64,000 nt of DNA. It comes from Marsupella aquatica (Eukaryota > Marchantiophyta). How positions within the stretch are numbered: the first letter of the stretch is position 1; every line of letters starts with the position of its first letter. This document shows positions 48,073 to 59,324 of the stretch, piece by piece. The notes under the pieces were generated by a model that was given only the letters and a program-made list of their open reading frames with translations, had not been told where the DNA came from and made no database searches. The translations under genes and the position numbers were made by a program. The stretch covers positions 62,001-126,000 of the forward strand of contig OZ316896.1 of NCBI GenBank assembly GCA_973895155.1. Direction: 5' to 3'.

Positions 48073-49533
48073 GTGGTGCGTCCCATGGCTCCCTAAACCC
48101 AAGAAACCCCCCAGCTCAAGCCGATTCCCGCAGGTTTCGTGCTTGGCGAGGCCGTTTCCGCGGCTTAGCGGCATGGGACGCTGCTAACCTTCTACTACTA
48201 CTATTAACATTTTACACACATATACTGGACAGATCCTTCATCGGGTCATGAGATACGTAGCCGGCCTAATATAGGCCTTCCCCTGTCTTCCCCTGTCTTC
48301 CCCTCCGTCTTGTTAGGTATGTTTGGATTCCGCCGCCGGAATGATCCCCAATAGGCTTGGTTAAGCCGCTAAGACCTCTCTCAGCTCGACACATCCAACT
48401 CTCACTCCCCTGCTTACTTTCCTTCCTTCTGTTGATGTGGGCACTCTTCACACAAGTTAATGCGACACACAAATAGCAAAATGACTCATTCTGACTGAGT
48501 CATACCATGCACTTGCCATACAAACAGTACATCTCATACACAAGTTCTGCGAACTAAGCCGTGAGGCCAACTCTATTCAGCTCTTAGGCATGAGGAAACA
48601 TGAATATACACAAGGGTCACTGTATGACTAACCGAGAGCTTCTCGTACTACTTGATCCCAGCCCGGCTGGTGCAAACTAAAAACTTGCTAAAGAAGAGGC
48701 CCTGAGCTCCCCGCTGCCCAGGTACTTATCCTGGTAGTGGATCCGCCATTCTTTGCATCGTAAGCCTAATCTACTTCACAGTAATCTACTTGCCCGAATC
48801 TACCTATGTACAGCAAGGCAGGAGCACAAGTGTTGCTCCTACCAGTGGGACCGCAATCCCACTAAGCTAAGTGTCAGGGCCGCTCCTGGTTCTGATCCTA
48901 ATCCTAAACGTGGAGATCCGTGCCCGCCCTGCCCACTCACGCCTCCTCCCTCCACGTCCGCCCTCCCTAAAAGGAACGGCGCCCTTGCACCGTCACGACA
49001 CCGGTGGTGGATCCTCAATGGACGCCCCCAACACTTCCTCCTCAGCCACTGCCGTTGGCCCGCCTACTGACAGATTACCTGCCCTTGACCGAGTCAACTC
49101 TCCATCGGCCTGACTGGGTCCACCTTCGGCTTCAGCCTCGACAACTCCCACGGCTTCGGCTTCAGCCACCCCCACGGCTTCGGCTTCAGCCAACCCCACG
49201 GCTTCGGCCTCAGCCAACCCCACGGCTTCGGCCTCCCGTAGTCGTCTGCCTAGTTCGTGCTCGCAAATGAGCCACCATCTCCTGCAAGCGCTCCTTACCC
49301 CTCTCCTCTGCCGGTCCTTCTTCCCGTTGATCCTTCCTAGCCGCCGACGCTTAACGCGCCCTAACCCTAATCGGGTTTTCACCCTCAGCCTTACCTCCGG
49401 CCTCTGCCCGGGTTCCATGGTTGCCCCTAATTGTTTATATTTTCCTTGTTTTGTCCCTATACTAAGGTGTTCCTAGGGTGCCTTCCTGCTTTACCCACTT
49501 AACCGGCCGAGTGATTCCTGTCTAGGCATCACA
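48073..49533 (-). mobile_element. 3' LTR of family 2 element (short form, 1.46 kb)
   Basis: Nearly identical to 7225-8686, with the same internal deletion. In element orientation it starts TGTGATGCC directly at the end of pol, so that the integrase stop codon TAG lies inside the LTR. A purine-rich stretch (aagtggggagcta) precedes it as the likely polypurine tract. The ORF remnant at 49418-48993 (MEPGQRPEV start, IEDPPPVS end) is the same deleted LTR ORF as in the other short copy. Confidence 0.9.
48993..49418 (-). CDS. Internally deleted LTR ORF of family 2 (second short copy)
   Basis: 141 residues, matching the copy at 8571-8146 apart from one residue noticed (DRQRR against DQQRR). It joins the first ~60 and last ~80 residues of the long LTR ORF. 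The shared deletion in two LTRs shows that the short LTR was itself copied. Confidence 0.5.
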   Translation of the reverse strand: MEPGQRPEVRLRVKTRLGLGRVKRRRLGRINGKKDRQRRGVRSACRRWWLICEHELGRRLREAEAVGLAEAEAVGLAEAEAVGVAEAEAVGVVEAEAEGGPSQADGELTRSRAGNLSVGGPTAVAEEEVLGASIEDPPPVS

Positions 49534-51430
49534 TAGCTCCCCACTTAATTGTGAAGCGTCCTCGCGAACAACTTCATCTTCGTCCATATAGTATTTCTTG
49601 AGGCGGTCATAATGGATGCGAACTGGATATACCTCTCCCGTAATGTTGGCCAATTGTACGGAGCCATTGGGGAACATCATGGTTACTCTAAAGGGTCCTA
49701 ACCAGCGAGTGTAAAGCTTTCCTGGAAACCTACTATACCTACTGTCATAAAGTAGCACAAGATCACCGGTATGAATACTAACTACTTTTAACCTTTTATC
49801 ATACTGCTGCTTCATGATATTCTGTCTATATTCTACTCTCTCGGCTGAAATCATTCTCGCTTCCTCTAAAGCTTCTAACCTATATTCTCGCTCCTTTAGG
49901 CTCTCCTCCGCTGAGGCTCTTTCCTCAATTGTAACTTGAAATGTCGGTATCTCAAGTTGCATGGGTACCAGGGCTTCTTGTCCAAAGGTTAAGAAGAAGG
50001 GTGTATGACCGGTAGTGGATTTATAGGCAAGATTGTAAGCAAAAACAGCAGCAAACAATTTATCATCCCAATCGAGTTTGTTCTGAGCTACTGTCTTGTT
50101 CAATATCTTTCCTATGATTCCGTTTGCTCGTTCTGTCAACCCGTTTGCCTTTGGATGGTAGGGAGTAGTAGGCCTATGTTTAACTAAATACTGCTCATTT
50201 AAACGACTAATTATATCATTCAAAAAATGGGTTCCTCTATCACTAACTAATTCTAGGGGTGCTCCATACCTGGTGAAGATCTGCTCATACATGAATCTAG
50301 CCGTAGTAATTGCATCATCCTTCGTTGTTGGTCTGGCCTCTACCCATTTAGTTGCATAATCCGTAGCCAGGATTATGTACTTGTTCCGTCGAGGGTGGGT
50401 CAGTGGTTTCAGAGGTCCAATGTAATCAATACCCCACTTCTCGAATGGTGCCAGAGGTAGAATAGGGTGCAGTGGATGCCTGGTGGACGCCCTTGGTCCT
50501 CCCGCTCGTTGACAAGGATCGCATTGTTTGATAAACTGATAGACATCTTTGTGCAAGGTGGGCCACCAGTAACCGGCATTTAATATCTTCTTAGACGTGG
50601 TTACTGGGGCAAAATGTCCTCCGGCCTCCTCTCCATGCATGGCCCGTAGGACTCGTTTTACCTCTCTCTTTTCCAAACATCTTTGAATCGTGCCGTTGAT
50701 TCCATGCTTGTGCAGTATGCCTTTAATGCACTGATACTGTCTAACCTTCCGCACAAAGACTGCGGCTTGCTCTCGGCTTAACCCTGGCTGTAATCTGGAA
50801 GTGCTGAGAAATTGTAAAATCTCAGGGTACCATGTACCAGCTATTTCCACAACGAATAGCTCCTCGTCGGGGAATCGATCATCGATGCAATCCGTGGCAG
50901 GTTTACCTGTGATCCTTGAAAAGAAGTCGGCATTGGCATGTAACTTTCCCGGCTTGATCCTCAGCTCATAGTCAAACTCCTGTAATAGCAAAATCCATCT
51001 TGCTACTCTGCCTGTAAGGTCCGGCTTATTGACTAGGTACTTCAAACTTTCATGATTAGTATGAAAGATTACCTTGTACCCTAGTAAATAATGCCTAAAC
51101 TTTTTACAAGAATAAATGACTCCTAATGCTTCTCTTTCCGTGGTAGAGTAGTTCCGTTCGGCATCGGCAAGCTGACGGCTTGCGAAGTATATGGGATGGT
51201 CCCTTCCTTTCTCATCCAACTGACTTAGTACTGAGCCAATACAGAAGCCCGAGACATCTACAAAAACATGAAAATCTTTGTTCCAGTCCGGTGCTATCAT
51301 GACTGGGGCCTCTACTAACATCTGCTTCAATTCTACCACCGCTGTGACTCGTTCGGGTGTGGGTTCGAAGTCTGCTCCTGCCTTGAGCATATTGGTTAAT
51401 GGTAAAGCCAGCTTGGCAAAATCCTTGATG
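49522..51430 (-). pseudogene. Family 2 pol: RNase H and integrase
   Basis: It begins at GYYRRFIKDFAKLALPLT after a frame break with RT. RNase H follows (VDVSGFCIGS, TEREALGV, NHESLKYL, LHANADFFSR), then the integrase zinc finger (HGEEAGGH, CDPCQRAGG). The DDE core has GIDYIGP, SDRGTHF and the Glu in LTERAN. The tail has GDLVLLYDSRYSRFPGKL. The stop TAG lies within the 3' LTR (TGTGATGCCTAG). The domain itself is intact for 622 residues, but it is cut off from RT by a frameshift and a short deletion, so this copy is defective. Confidence 0.9.
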
Positions 51431-52759
51431 AACCGGCGATAGTAACCAATGCATCTTAGGTTGCATGATATCTAGCCATACTGCTAGCTTACCTTTGTCA
51501 ATCTCAATGCCCTTCCTTGATACCTTGTGACCTAGTAGCACCCCCTCGGTTACTGCAAAAAAACATTTATCTGGGTGTAACTTGAGACCCACCTCTCTAC
51601 ATCTCATGAAGGTTTTCCTGAGGTATTTAGCATGTTTCGATGCCTTCCCGAATACTGCAAAGTCATCAATGAAGATTTCCATGAACTTTCTCAAGTAATC
51701 ATGAAAAATGTTCACCATTAATCGTTGGAACATAGCTGGTGCGTTGCAGAGTCCAAACGGCATACGATTGAAGACATAGATCCCCCATTCCGTGATGAAG
51801 GCCGTCTTGATTTGGTCTTCCTGCCGAATCCTGATTTGGTTATAACCAGAGTATCCATCCATGAATGAATATAGTTCATGACTGGCTACCATGTATAGTA
51901 CCATATCAGTAAACGGTAAAGGAAAATGGTCTTTTAATGTTGCTTCATTCAGCTTCCTGTAATCCTGACAAACCCGGATCTTGGGTTTACCATCGGGTCC
52001 AGCTTTCTTGGGAACTATCACAATTGGAGACACCCAGTTTGAATGCAGGACTGGAGTGATGAATCCAGCTTCAACTAGTTTGTCGATTTCTGTTTTGACC
52101 AGCAGGGAATACTTCGGGTTCATCCTTCGAATTGGTTGTCAAAATGATTTGGCTCCTAACATGAGATCAATTCGATGTTCCCCTAGTGTTGGATCTACTC
52201 CCTTTAGATCTTGGTGACTCCATGCAAACACATCCTGAAATTCAATCAATAAGTCACTGATCTCTTTCTCGAGCTCAGGTGCTAGGTTTCTCCCTAAGTT
52301 CAGTTCTCTTCCCTCTCCTAAGTCGAGCTTCCGATATTGCCGTGCTTGGATCATATTAATTTGCTTCTTCAAATTCGGGTCCAGTTCGGCTTCCAGTCTC
52401 TCTAATCTCATACCTCCATAAACTGGGATCTCGGCTGGACTAGCCGAGTCGGTCCCTTCCTTGGTGTCCATAGATTGTCCCCTTACCGGTCTATTCGGTT
52501 TTGAATTAGTGGTCGGCTCCCCTTCCTGCCTTGGCTCTGGATCGTGTCTGTCCATCTCATCCACTTCTTGCTCCTGAGAGTTAGGCCGCTGTGCTCTCTC
52601 GGCTTCTAATAGGGCCTCAATTTGTTCTGCCCTCGTAATCGGCTTGTATGCCGATCCCTTGGTATTTAATTCCTTGCCGATGATCGATGGCGTTGTGGAC
52701 CCCGTCGGCTCTGCCACAACGCCTGCAGAAAATCCACTGTCCCTGCTACTGCTCCCCAC
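51431..52759 (-). pseudogene. Family 2 pol: linker and reverse transcriptase
   Basis: It contains a Glu-rich linker, then EFQDVFAWSH, IDLMLGAKSF, a TGA at 52141-52139 in place of a codon, and RT proper: FITPVLHSNWVSPIV, VCQDYRKLNEATLKD, SFMDGYSGYNQI, MPFGLCNAPA and the catalytic FIDDF. The frame is lost near 51470 (KGKLAVWLDIMQP, then GYYRRF in another frame), with part of the connection segment missing. Upstream, two frame changes at about 52880-52700 separate it from gag-protease. Confidence 0.85.
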
Positions 52760-52826
52760 TTAGCCGTTTCATCCAATTGGTCTACATCCTTTACTTCCTC
52801 CGGAATTGCAGCTAAAAAGGTGGATT

Positions 52827-54629
52827 CTATTGTAAAGCAGTCCTCGACCTCTTCGTCTTCTTCTTCCAAGTCACCTTCCATTGGTTCTTGCCATAATCCG
52901 CTGGGGGTACCTCTGGTCCAAAGACACCTTCTTCGGTTAGGTTAGTGAGGCATTCTAACCAACGTACTTCATCGGCTGACTCCAGTCCACTGTCGTACCC
53001 ATCTACTTCCCTTATGCTTTTCCTACGGTCATCCTTAGTGTCCCAGGATACCGTGATAGAGGGGGTCCCGAAAGTGAACTGCTTTTTACCCCAATCTTCT
53101 ATTACCTCGGCTAGGTACAGCCATGGCCTACCAATCAATAGCCGGAATGACGTAGGATTTACCGGCTTCATTACTACATAGTTAATGCTAAAGAAGATAC
53201 CTCCTATCTCTGTCTTGATGCCGGTTAACACTCCCGTCGGAATGACCTGATATCCATTGGCCATGTTCAACACTCTTCCAGTCATCTCCGGTGTTAGACC
53301 CCACCCTTTTGCTGTTGAATCAATCATAATACATACCCCTGATCCTCCATCGATGGGTACCCGTAGTAATAATTCTCCTTGAATCATTAATGGTAATGCT
53401 GGGGCTCCTTGATCTTCTTCTATCATTAGTACGTCGGATCTGGTTGCTACCTTGGGTAATCTCGGCTTGCCGAGAATAGCCTTCCTTAATTGCTTCCGGA
53501 AGTACGGGCTATTTTTCAATAGTTGACCTACTGTTGCCGAGACTCTAGATTCTAGTACATCTTTAGCCAGGTCATAGGGAACAATCGGCTTCTCTTCTGG
53601 TGGTGTTTCCGTCTTGGATTTGGCCAGTTTTGCCACGCTAGTCTCCACAGCTGTTGGGTCTTCCGAAGCAAACAATGCTTTTGCTCGTTTTACATCCTTG
53701 GTAATGGCTTCGGTATTCTCCAGGGTTTCTAATTCTCTTAGTTGTTCCTTAACACTAGCCGTAACAGAGGGGTAGAACAACTTAGGATGATCTCGATTGA
53801 AGTCGCTATCTTGTGAAGGATTGGTTTCACTGGTGGGCTCATGGCTTACCTGTATTGCCGGAGCCCTCCCTTCTCCTTCTGTTGATGTTGACGAAGAGTC
53901 GATCCTTTCCTCCGTAACCTTCCCTTTATTTTTGGCCAGCCCATCCCACCTTTCCTTCCTTCTGGTAGATCGAGTAGAGACCCGGTAGCAATCATGATCT
54001 AAATCCTCCTCTGAGAAGGTTGATAGGGCTTCGGCCTCATCATCAGATGGTACAAACTCTGCCTCGGCATCCTCTTGCCATCCTAGTTCGATGTGGTTGA
54101 TTTGAACTCCTCCGGGGGTAGTACCTGGCGGTAAGATCTTGATCGGCAAAAGCTTATGATTTGCGGCCAGGCCTGCCAACCAAGTAGGACATTGCCCTAG
54201 CATATGACCTTCCTGTCGGCATCCCATACATAGCTGAGCTGGTTGTCCATCACCCTGTTTGCGTGCATTCGGGCATTCTCTAGCAAAATGGCCAGGTTGA
54301 CCACAATTATAGCACGCCGCAAATCTTTGCACATTCGGCCTAGGAGGTACTGACGGGTTCTGAATAATCCGAGGATACATCTCTCCTGGATTGTTCCTTA
54401 ACCCTGACCACAGAGATGCAGGTCTGTTGGATAGGTCTCGTGCTCCAGTCTCACTGATGCCGAAAACACTATCAGCGGCATCTCCCAAAAAGTACTCTAC
54501 TTCTCCCTGACATGGTCTGACCTCGGCCACATGCCAAACATGATTAGTATTAAGCTTAGGACACGCATCTTTATGGTGTCCGGTTTTATAACATAAGGCA
54601 CACCATACAGAGCTATCCTCCTGTACTAC
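52827..54629 (-). pseudogene. Family 2 gag end (three zinc knuckles) and protease
   Basis: The frame is open from 54629, where a plus-strand LTR cuts it off. Three CCHC knuckles occur in series: CALCYKTGHHKDAC, CYNCGQPGHFAREC and CMGCRQEGHMLGQC. A charged linker follows, then a retropepsin-like domain with IDGGSGVCIM (DGG in place of DTG/DSG) and FRLLIGRPWLYL. The frame then leaves the pol frame; a different acidic frame (LEEEDEEVEDCFTIES) continues from 52881. Three knuckles are more than most gypsy gags carry. The capsid part is missing, but an equivalent is present in the gag copies at 7155 and 63473. Confidence 0.85.
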
Positions 54630-57600
54630 TGTGATGCCTAGACAGGAATCACTCGGCCGGTTAAGTGGGTAAAGCAGGAAGGCACCCTAGGAACACCTTA
54701 GTATAGTGACAAAACAAGGAAAATATAAACAATTAGGGGCAACCATGGAACCCGGGTAGAGGCCGAAGGTAAGGCTGAGGGTGAAAACCCGATTAGGGTT
54801 AGGGCGTGTTAAGCGTCGGCGGCTAGGAAGGATCAACGGGAAGAAGGACGGGCAGAGGAGAGGGGTAAGGAGCGCTTGCAGGAGATGGTGGCTCATTTGC
54901 GAGCACGAACTAGGCAGACGACTACGGGAGGCCAACTACTGTCAGCTGCTTAGGCAAGCACTCGGGGAGAGAGTAGATACCGACGATCAACCTAAGGAGG
55001 GTATGAGCAACGTCAATCAAGCGGCACATTTCTGGGGATGCCTGTTCGAACGGGCAACTGAGTACATCAAGACTTACGAGGACGAGGAGTCAGAAAGGGC
55101 AGCTCGAGAACGGCAGGAGCTCGCTCGATTGTGGGAGCTGCAGAAGACGGCTTTCTTAGGAGGCGAACTCATCAAGGACGAGTTCCTGTGGACGCCTACT
55201 TCCAATCAACTCGACGATCTTCTGTTTTGCAAAGACAGCGTCGTCGGCATCCGAGAGGCCATCAAGAACTGCAACGACATACACTGGGAATTAAAGGGTA
55301 GCACGGAAAGGTGGACCCAGGCAACGGTGCTAGGAGAAACCTCCACGGCAGCAGAGATGAAGAGGAAGGGGGCCGTCAACGATGAAGCCACCCCGGCAAA
55401 AAGAACGAGGTCGGCGGCACCAAAGAGGCCAGCCGAGCAGCAGAGCAGGAGGCAGGGAGAAGCCGAAAAGGAGGAGGTCGATCCCATCAAGGCCATTCCA
55501 ACCAGGGATGACACCTGGAAGGGCTGGGCGGCAACCCTACCAGTGGAGGTGCAACTACATTTTGCACGGGAGGAGGATGCATGCTTTACGGCCATGCAGA
55601 CCAAGAAGTACCAAGGCTTCATGGCCGGATCCGGCTTGGAGGCCTTTGTAAGATTACCATGGCTGAAGCCGGAGGTACCAGAGTCAGACCTATTAGAATT
55701 CGTGGGGTCATGGGAACCCGAGACCAATTGCACGAGGATATATGGGAAGGATTTCTATCTTACTCCCAAGGTAATTGCCGAAGTGTTTGGCTTGCCGATA
55801 GGCAATAAGACCAAAGTTGATACCAGGAAGACCCTGCCTGACAAGGAGTTCCGGTCGTTCCCCGGGCCATCAACGAAGAATGGCTTCTTCCGGAACACCT
55901 GCACCAACCCGCACATAGGAGAGATGATCGACTTCTTGCGGGTGACCATGCATTGTAACTTGCCGAGGGCAGAGATCGGCAAGGCACAGGTCTATCTGGC
56001 AGAAAGGCCAGACCCAAGCCGGGACTACAACGGGTACCTCCTCAACAAATTGAAGAAGATCTTAAAGGAGGAGCAGCAGGTAATCGGCATGGGGAGCGTG
56101 TCGCGGCTTGGCTATCACATGCCGCTGTTGTGCCGGTATGCCAGAGGTCAGACTTTTGCCCCGGTACTTCCCCTGCAGGTAAGGGCACCCGAGGAAGCTC
56201 CAACACCAAGGCCGTTGGCTGAGAAGCCTCAACCACCTGTTAGTCCTACGATCGAGCAGGTGTTTAGGCCCAGGAAGGAAGACTTGCCGATGCAGCAACC
56301 AGGCATGCAGAGTCTGCTGAAACTACTGGAGAAAGAAAAGAAATCGGCATCGGCAACAACAACAACAACGGCAACGGCAACAATGCAGGACACTACTACA
56401 GAGGTAGGCCTACACCGGCTCACAAGAGAAAACCCCTTTGCTGGAGACAAGGAGAGAATCAGGCCGGAATCCAAGCCAGGTGTTCGAATGTACGTGGGAA
56501 CCTCAAGCTCCGAATCTGAGGCAGAATTGCCTGAAGCTCCTACCGAGGAAGAGGAGAGGGAGAAGCCGGACGTCCAAGAGGTAGAGGAGGCAGTGGAGGA
56601 CTACAGCCATGATAATTCCGGCTATGGGTCGGACCATCACGTTCCAGGAGTAAGGACCTGTGGCCGGTTTGTCCCCACACTTCCAAGGGTAGTGCGAGGG
56701 GACCCCAACCAGCAGAGTAGCCCTGAGTCTCCCCCACCAGATGTTGCTCCCCCGAGCTTCGACGGCATAAAACAGACGGTGCAGGAATTTCAGGAGCGAA
56801 TCAAGCAGGAGGAAGAGGCCGCCCTGGCTAAGGAAAAGGATTTACCAGGAGGAGATTGGCCGGAGGACATCAGGCGGCTAGCCGAAAAAGGAAGCAAACC
56901 TCTAGCCACGATTGAAGAGATCCGCAGGACGGCTTGGGAGCAGAGGCCACGATGGGCGATGCCGATCACTTCTACTTACTCCACCTACGCTAAGAATGGA
57001 GCCATGGAGTATGGTGAGATGTGTGGGGAACTTGCGCTCGGCATCTTTGGAGAGGAGTTGGAGATAGGACCCTTTTTCCATAGGGAGCAGTTGGAGAAGC
57101 ACCAATTAGAAGAAGCGGTGGCTTTAGAGAGAAGCAAGAAGGACGAGGTCATTCGGCGGCTTAGGAGGATGGGAGCCGAGATTGAAGATCTAAGGGCGGC
57201 CAAGAAAGCCCAAGATGAACTGCGGATTAAACGACATGAGCTGAACATCATGCAGGGGCAGTTGGACGCCGCGCAGGCTGATAATCAGAATATCAAGGAT
57301 AAACTGACTCAGACGCAGGAAGAGTTGGCCGACACGATCAAAGAGAGGGAAAAGTGGAAGCAAGAGCTGAAGAATACAGAGGAGGCCCACATAACAGCCA
57401 ACAGCCGGGCCATGGCGGAGACCCAAAGAAAGGAATGGGCGTTGAAAGGGGAGCTCGAGAAAATCCGCGGAGCCCTTGAGCAGAAGGAGGTCGAGTTAGG
57501 GAAATCCTATCAAGGGATTATGGCGCTGCAGCAGGAGCTTGCGTCCCTGACGGCCAGCTTCAAGGCCGACCTAAGGGAGAAGGATGAGATGCTCGAACAG

Positions 57601-59324
57601 ACTTACGCCAAGATGAACCAGATGGAGTCTGTCATCATTGCAGAGCTCGACAAGGAGCTAAGAGCAACCCAGGAGGAGAGGGCTACCTTGAAGAAGGAAT
57701 TGGAGGAAGCCCACAGGGAGCAGGAGGAGGCCAAAAACGAGCTGGAGGGGGCACGTAAGGACCTGGATGAAACCCAAGAGGAGTTGGAGGAAATCACGAG
57801 GAAGATGGAGAACCTACAGCGGCGGGCCGACAACCAAACAGAGCGGCTGAAGAAACAAGCCGCAGTATTTAAATGCTTAGCTGCAGCAGGTCCATCTCCC
57901 GTTGGGACAAACCAGTTACCAGGGGTGGTAATTGCCGAAGGACAAGCCGCGTCAACTGCACCAGTGCCGGAAGTAAGTGGGAAGGGGAAGGGACCAGCTG
58001 CCGAGCCACCAACGAAGAAGAAGCGGAAACCTCCAGGGTCAAGGAGTAATACGACTTCACAGGCCGTGGTGATCAAGGAGGTAGACCCAGCACCGACCCC
58101 AGACAGGGTCACGGCTAAGGATCCAACTACCCTAGGGGAAGGGGAGGCCGAAGCCGAGGGAGTGGCTGAAGCCGAAGCCGTGGGAGTGGCTGAGGCCGAA
58201 GCCGTGGGAGTGGCTGAGGCCGAAGCCGTGGGAGTGGCTGAGGCCGAAGCCGTGGGTATTGCCGAGGCCGGTGTCGAGGCTGAAGCCGAAGGTGGACCCA
58301 GTCAGGCCGATGGAGAGTTGACTCGGTCAAGGGCAGGTAATCTGTCAGTAGGCGGGCCAACGGCAGTGGCTGAGGAGGAAGTGTTGGGGGCGTCCATTGA
58401 GGATCCACCACCGGTGTCGTGACGGTGCAAGGGCGCCGTTCCTTTTAGGGAGGGCGGACATGGAGGGAGGAGGCGTGAGTGGGCAGGGCGGGCGCGGATC
58501 TCCACGTTTAGGATTAGGATCAGAACCAGGAGCGGCCCTGACACTTAGCTTAGTGGGATTGCGGTCCCACTGGTAGGAGCAACACTTGTGCTCCTGCCTT
58601 GCTGTACATAGGTAGATTCGGGCAAGTAGATTACTGTCAGGTAGATTAGGCTTACGATGCAAAGAATGGCGGATCCACTACCAGGATAAGTACCTAGGCA
58701 GCGGGGAGCTCAGGGCCTCTTCTTTAGCAAGTTTTTAGTTTGCACCAGCCGGGCTGGGATCAAGTAGTACGAGAAGCTCTCGGTTAGTCATACAGTGACC
58801 CTTGTGTATATTCATGTTTCCTCATGCCTAAGAGCTGAATAGAGTTGGCCTCACGGCTTAGTTCGCAGAACTTGTGTATGAGATGTACTGTTTGTATGGC
58901 AAGTGCATGGTATGACTCAGTCAGAATGAGTCATTTTGCTATTTGTGTGTCGCATTAACTTGTGTGAAGAGTGCCCACATCAACAGAAGGAAGGAAAGTA
59001 AGCAGGGGAGTGAGAGTTGGATGTGTCGAGCTGAGAGAGGTCTTAGCGGCTTAACCAAGCCTATTGGGGATCATTCCGGCGGCGGAATCCAAACATACCT
59101 AACAGGAAGACAGGGGAAGGCCTATATTAGGCCGGCTACGTATCTCATGACCCGATGAAGGATCTGTCCAGTATATGTGTGTAAAATGTTAATAGTAGTA
59201 GTAGAAGGTTAGCAGCGTCCCATGCCGCTAAGCCGCGGAAACGGCCTCGCCAAGCACGAAACCTGCGGGAATCGGCTTGAGCTGGGGGGTTTCTTGGGTT
59301 TAGGGAGCCATGGGACGCACCACA
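54630..59324 (+). mobile_element. Full-length coding LTR of family 2 (4,695 bp)
   Basis: It begins TGTGATGCC and ends GCACCACA, matching both ends of the short LTRs. It is oriented opposite to the pol at 49522-54629, so it belongs to a different copy. It encloses the ORF at 54745-58422. Outside the deletion it aligns with the short LTRs throughout: 54630-54933 and 58142-59324. The last 900 bp after the ORF hold no gene. The right edge abuts a partial inverted copy of its own left part. Confidence 0.85.
54745..58422 (+). CDS. LTR-encoded coiled-coil protein of family 2 (1,225 codons, one early TAG)
   Basis: The ATG at 54745 matches the MEPG start of the other copies. In this copy codon 5 is TAG (CAG elsewhere), so translation here would need a later start. 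The rest is open to 58422. A basic N-terminus (KRRRLGRINGKK) precedes the module: RLPWLKPE (Trp about 306), LEFV, TRIYGKDFYLT and VFGLPIGN, 42 residues from Trp to Phe. Then come acidic and Pro-rich linkers, a block WAMPITSTYSTYAKNG, and about 300 residues of continuous coiled coil (repeated EELEEA, KKELEEAH types). The tail is basic (KKKRKPPGSR), followed by EAEAVGVA repeats encoded by a 24-base minisatellite. The whole gene is inside an LTR. I do not know its function; an oligomerising accessory protein is an inference. Confidence 0.8.

Noticed and set aside
54625-54629. actac as a target duplication for the full family 2 LTR
   Set aside because: The right edge at 59324 is followed by cttct, not actac, so no duplication is proven for this LTR in the window.
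48068-54629. A complete family 2 element bounded by the LTRs at 48073-49533 and 54630-59324
   Set aside because: The right LTR is in the opposite orientation and the capsid part of gag, PBS and 5' LTR are missing, so these belong to different copies.
55206-58112. Many minus-strand frames opposite the family 2 LTR ORF
   Set aside because: They are shadows of the high-GC, biased coding strand. The plus-strand frame has a coherent module, coiled coil and matching copies.
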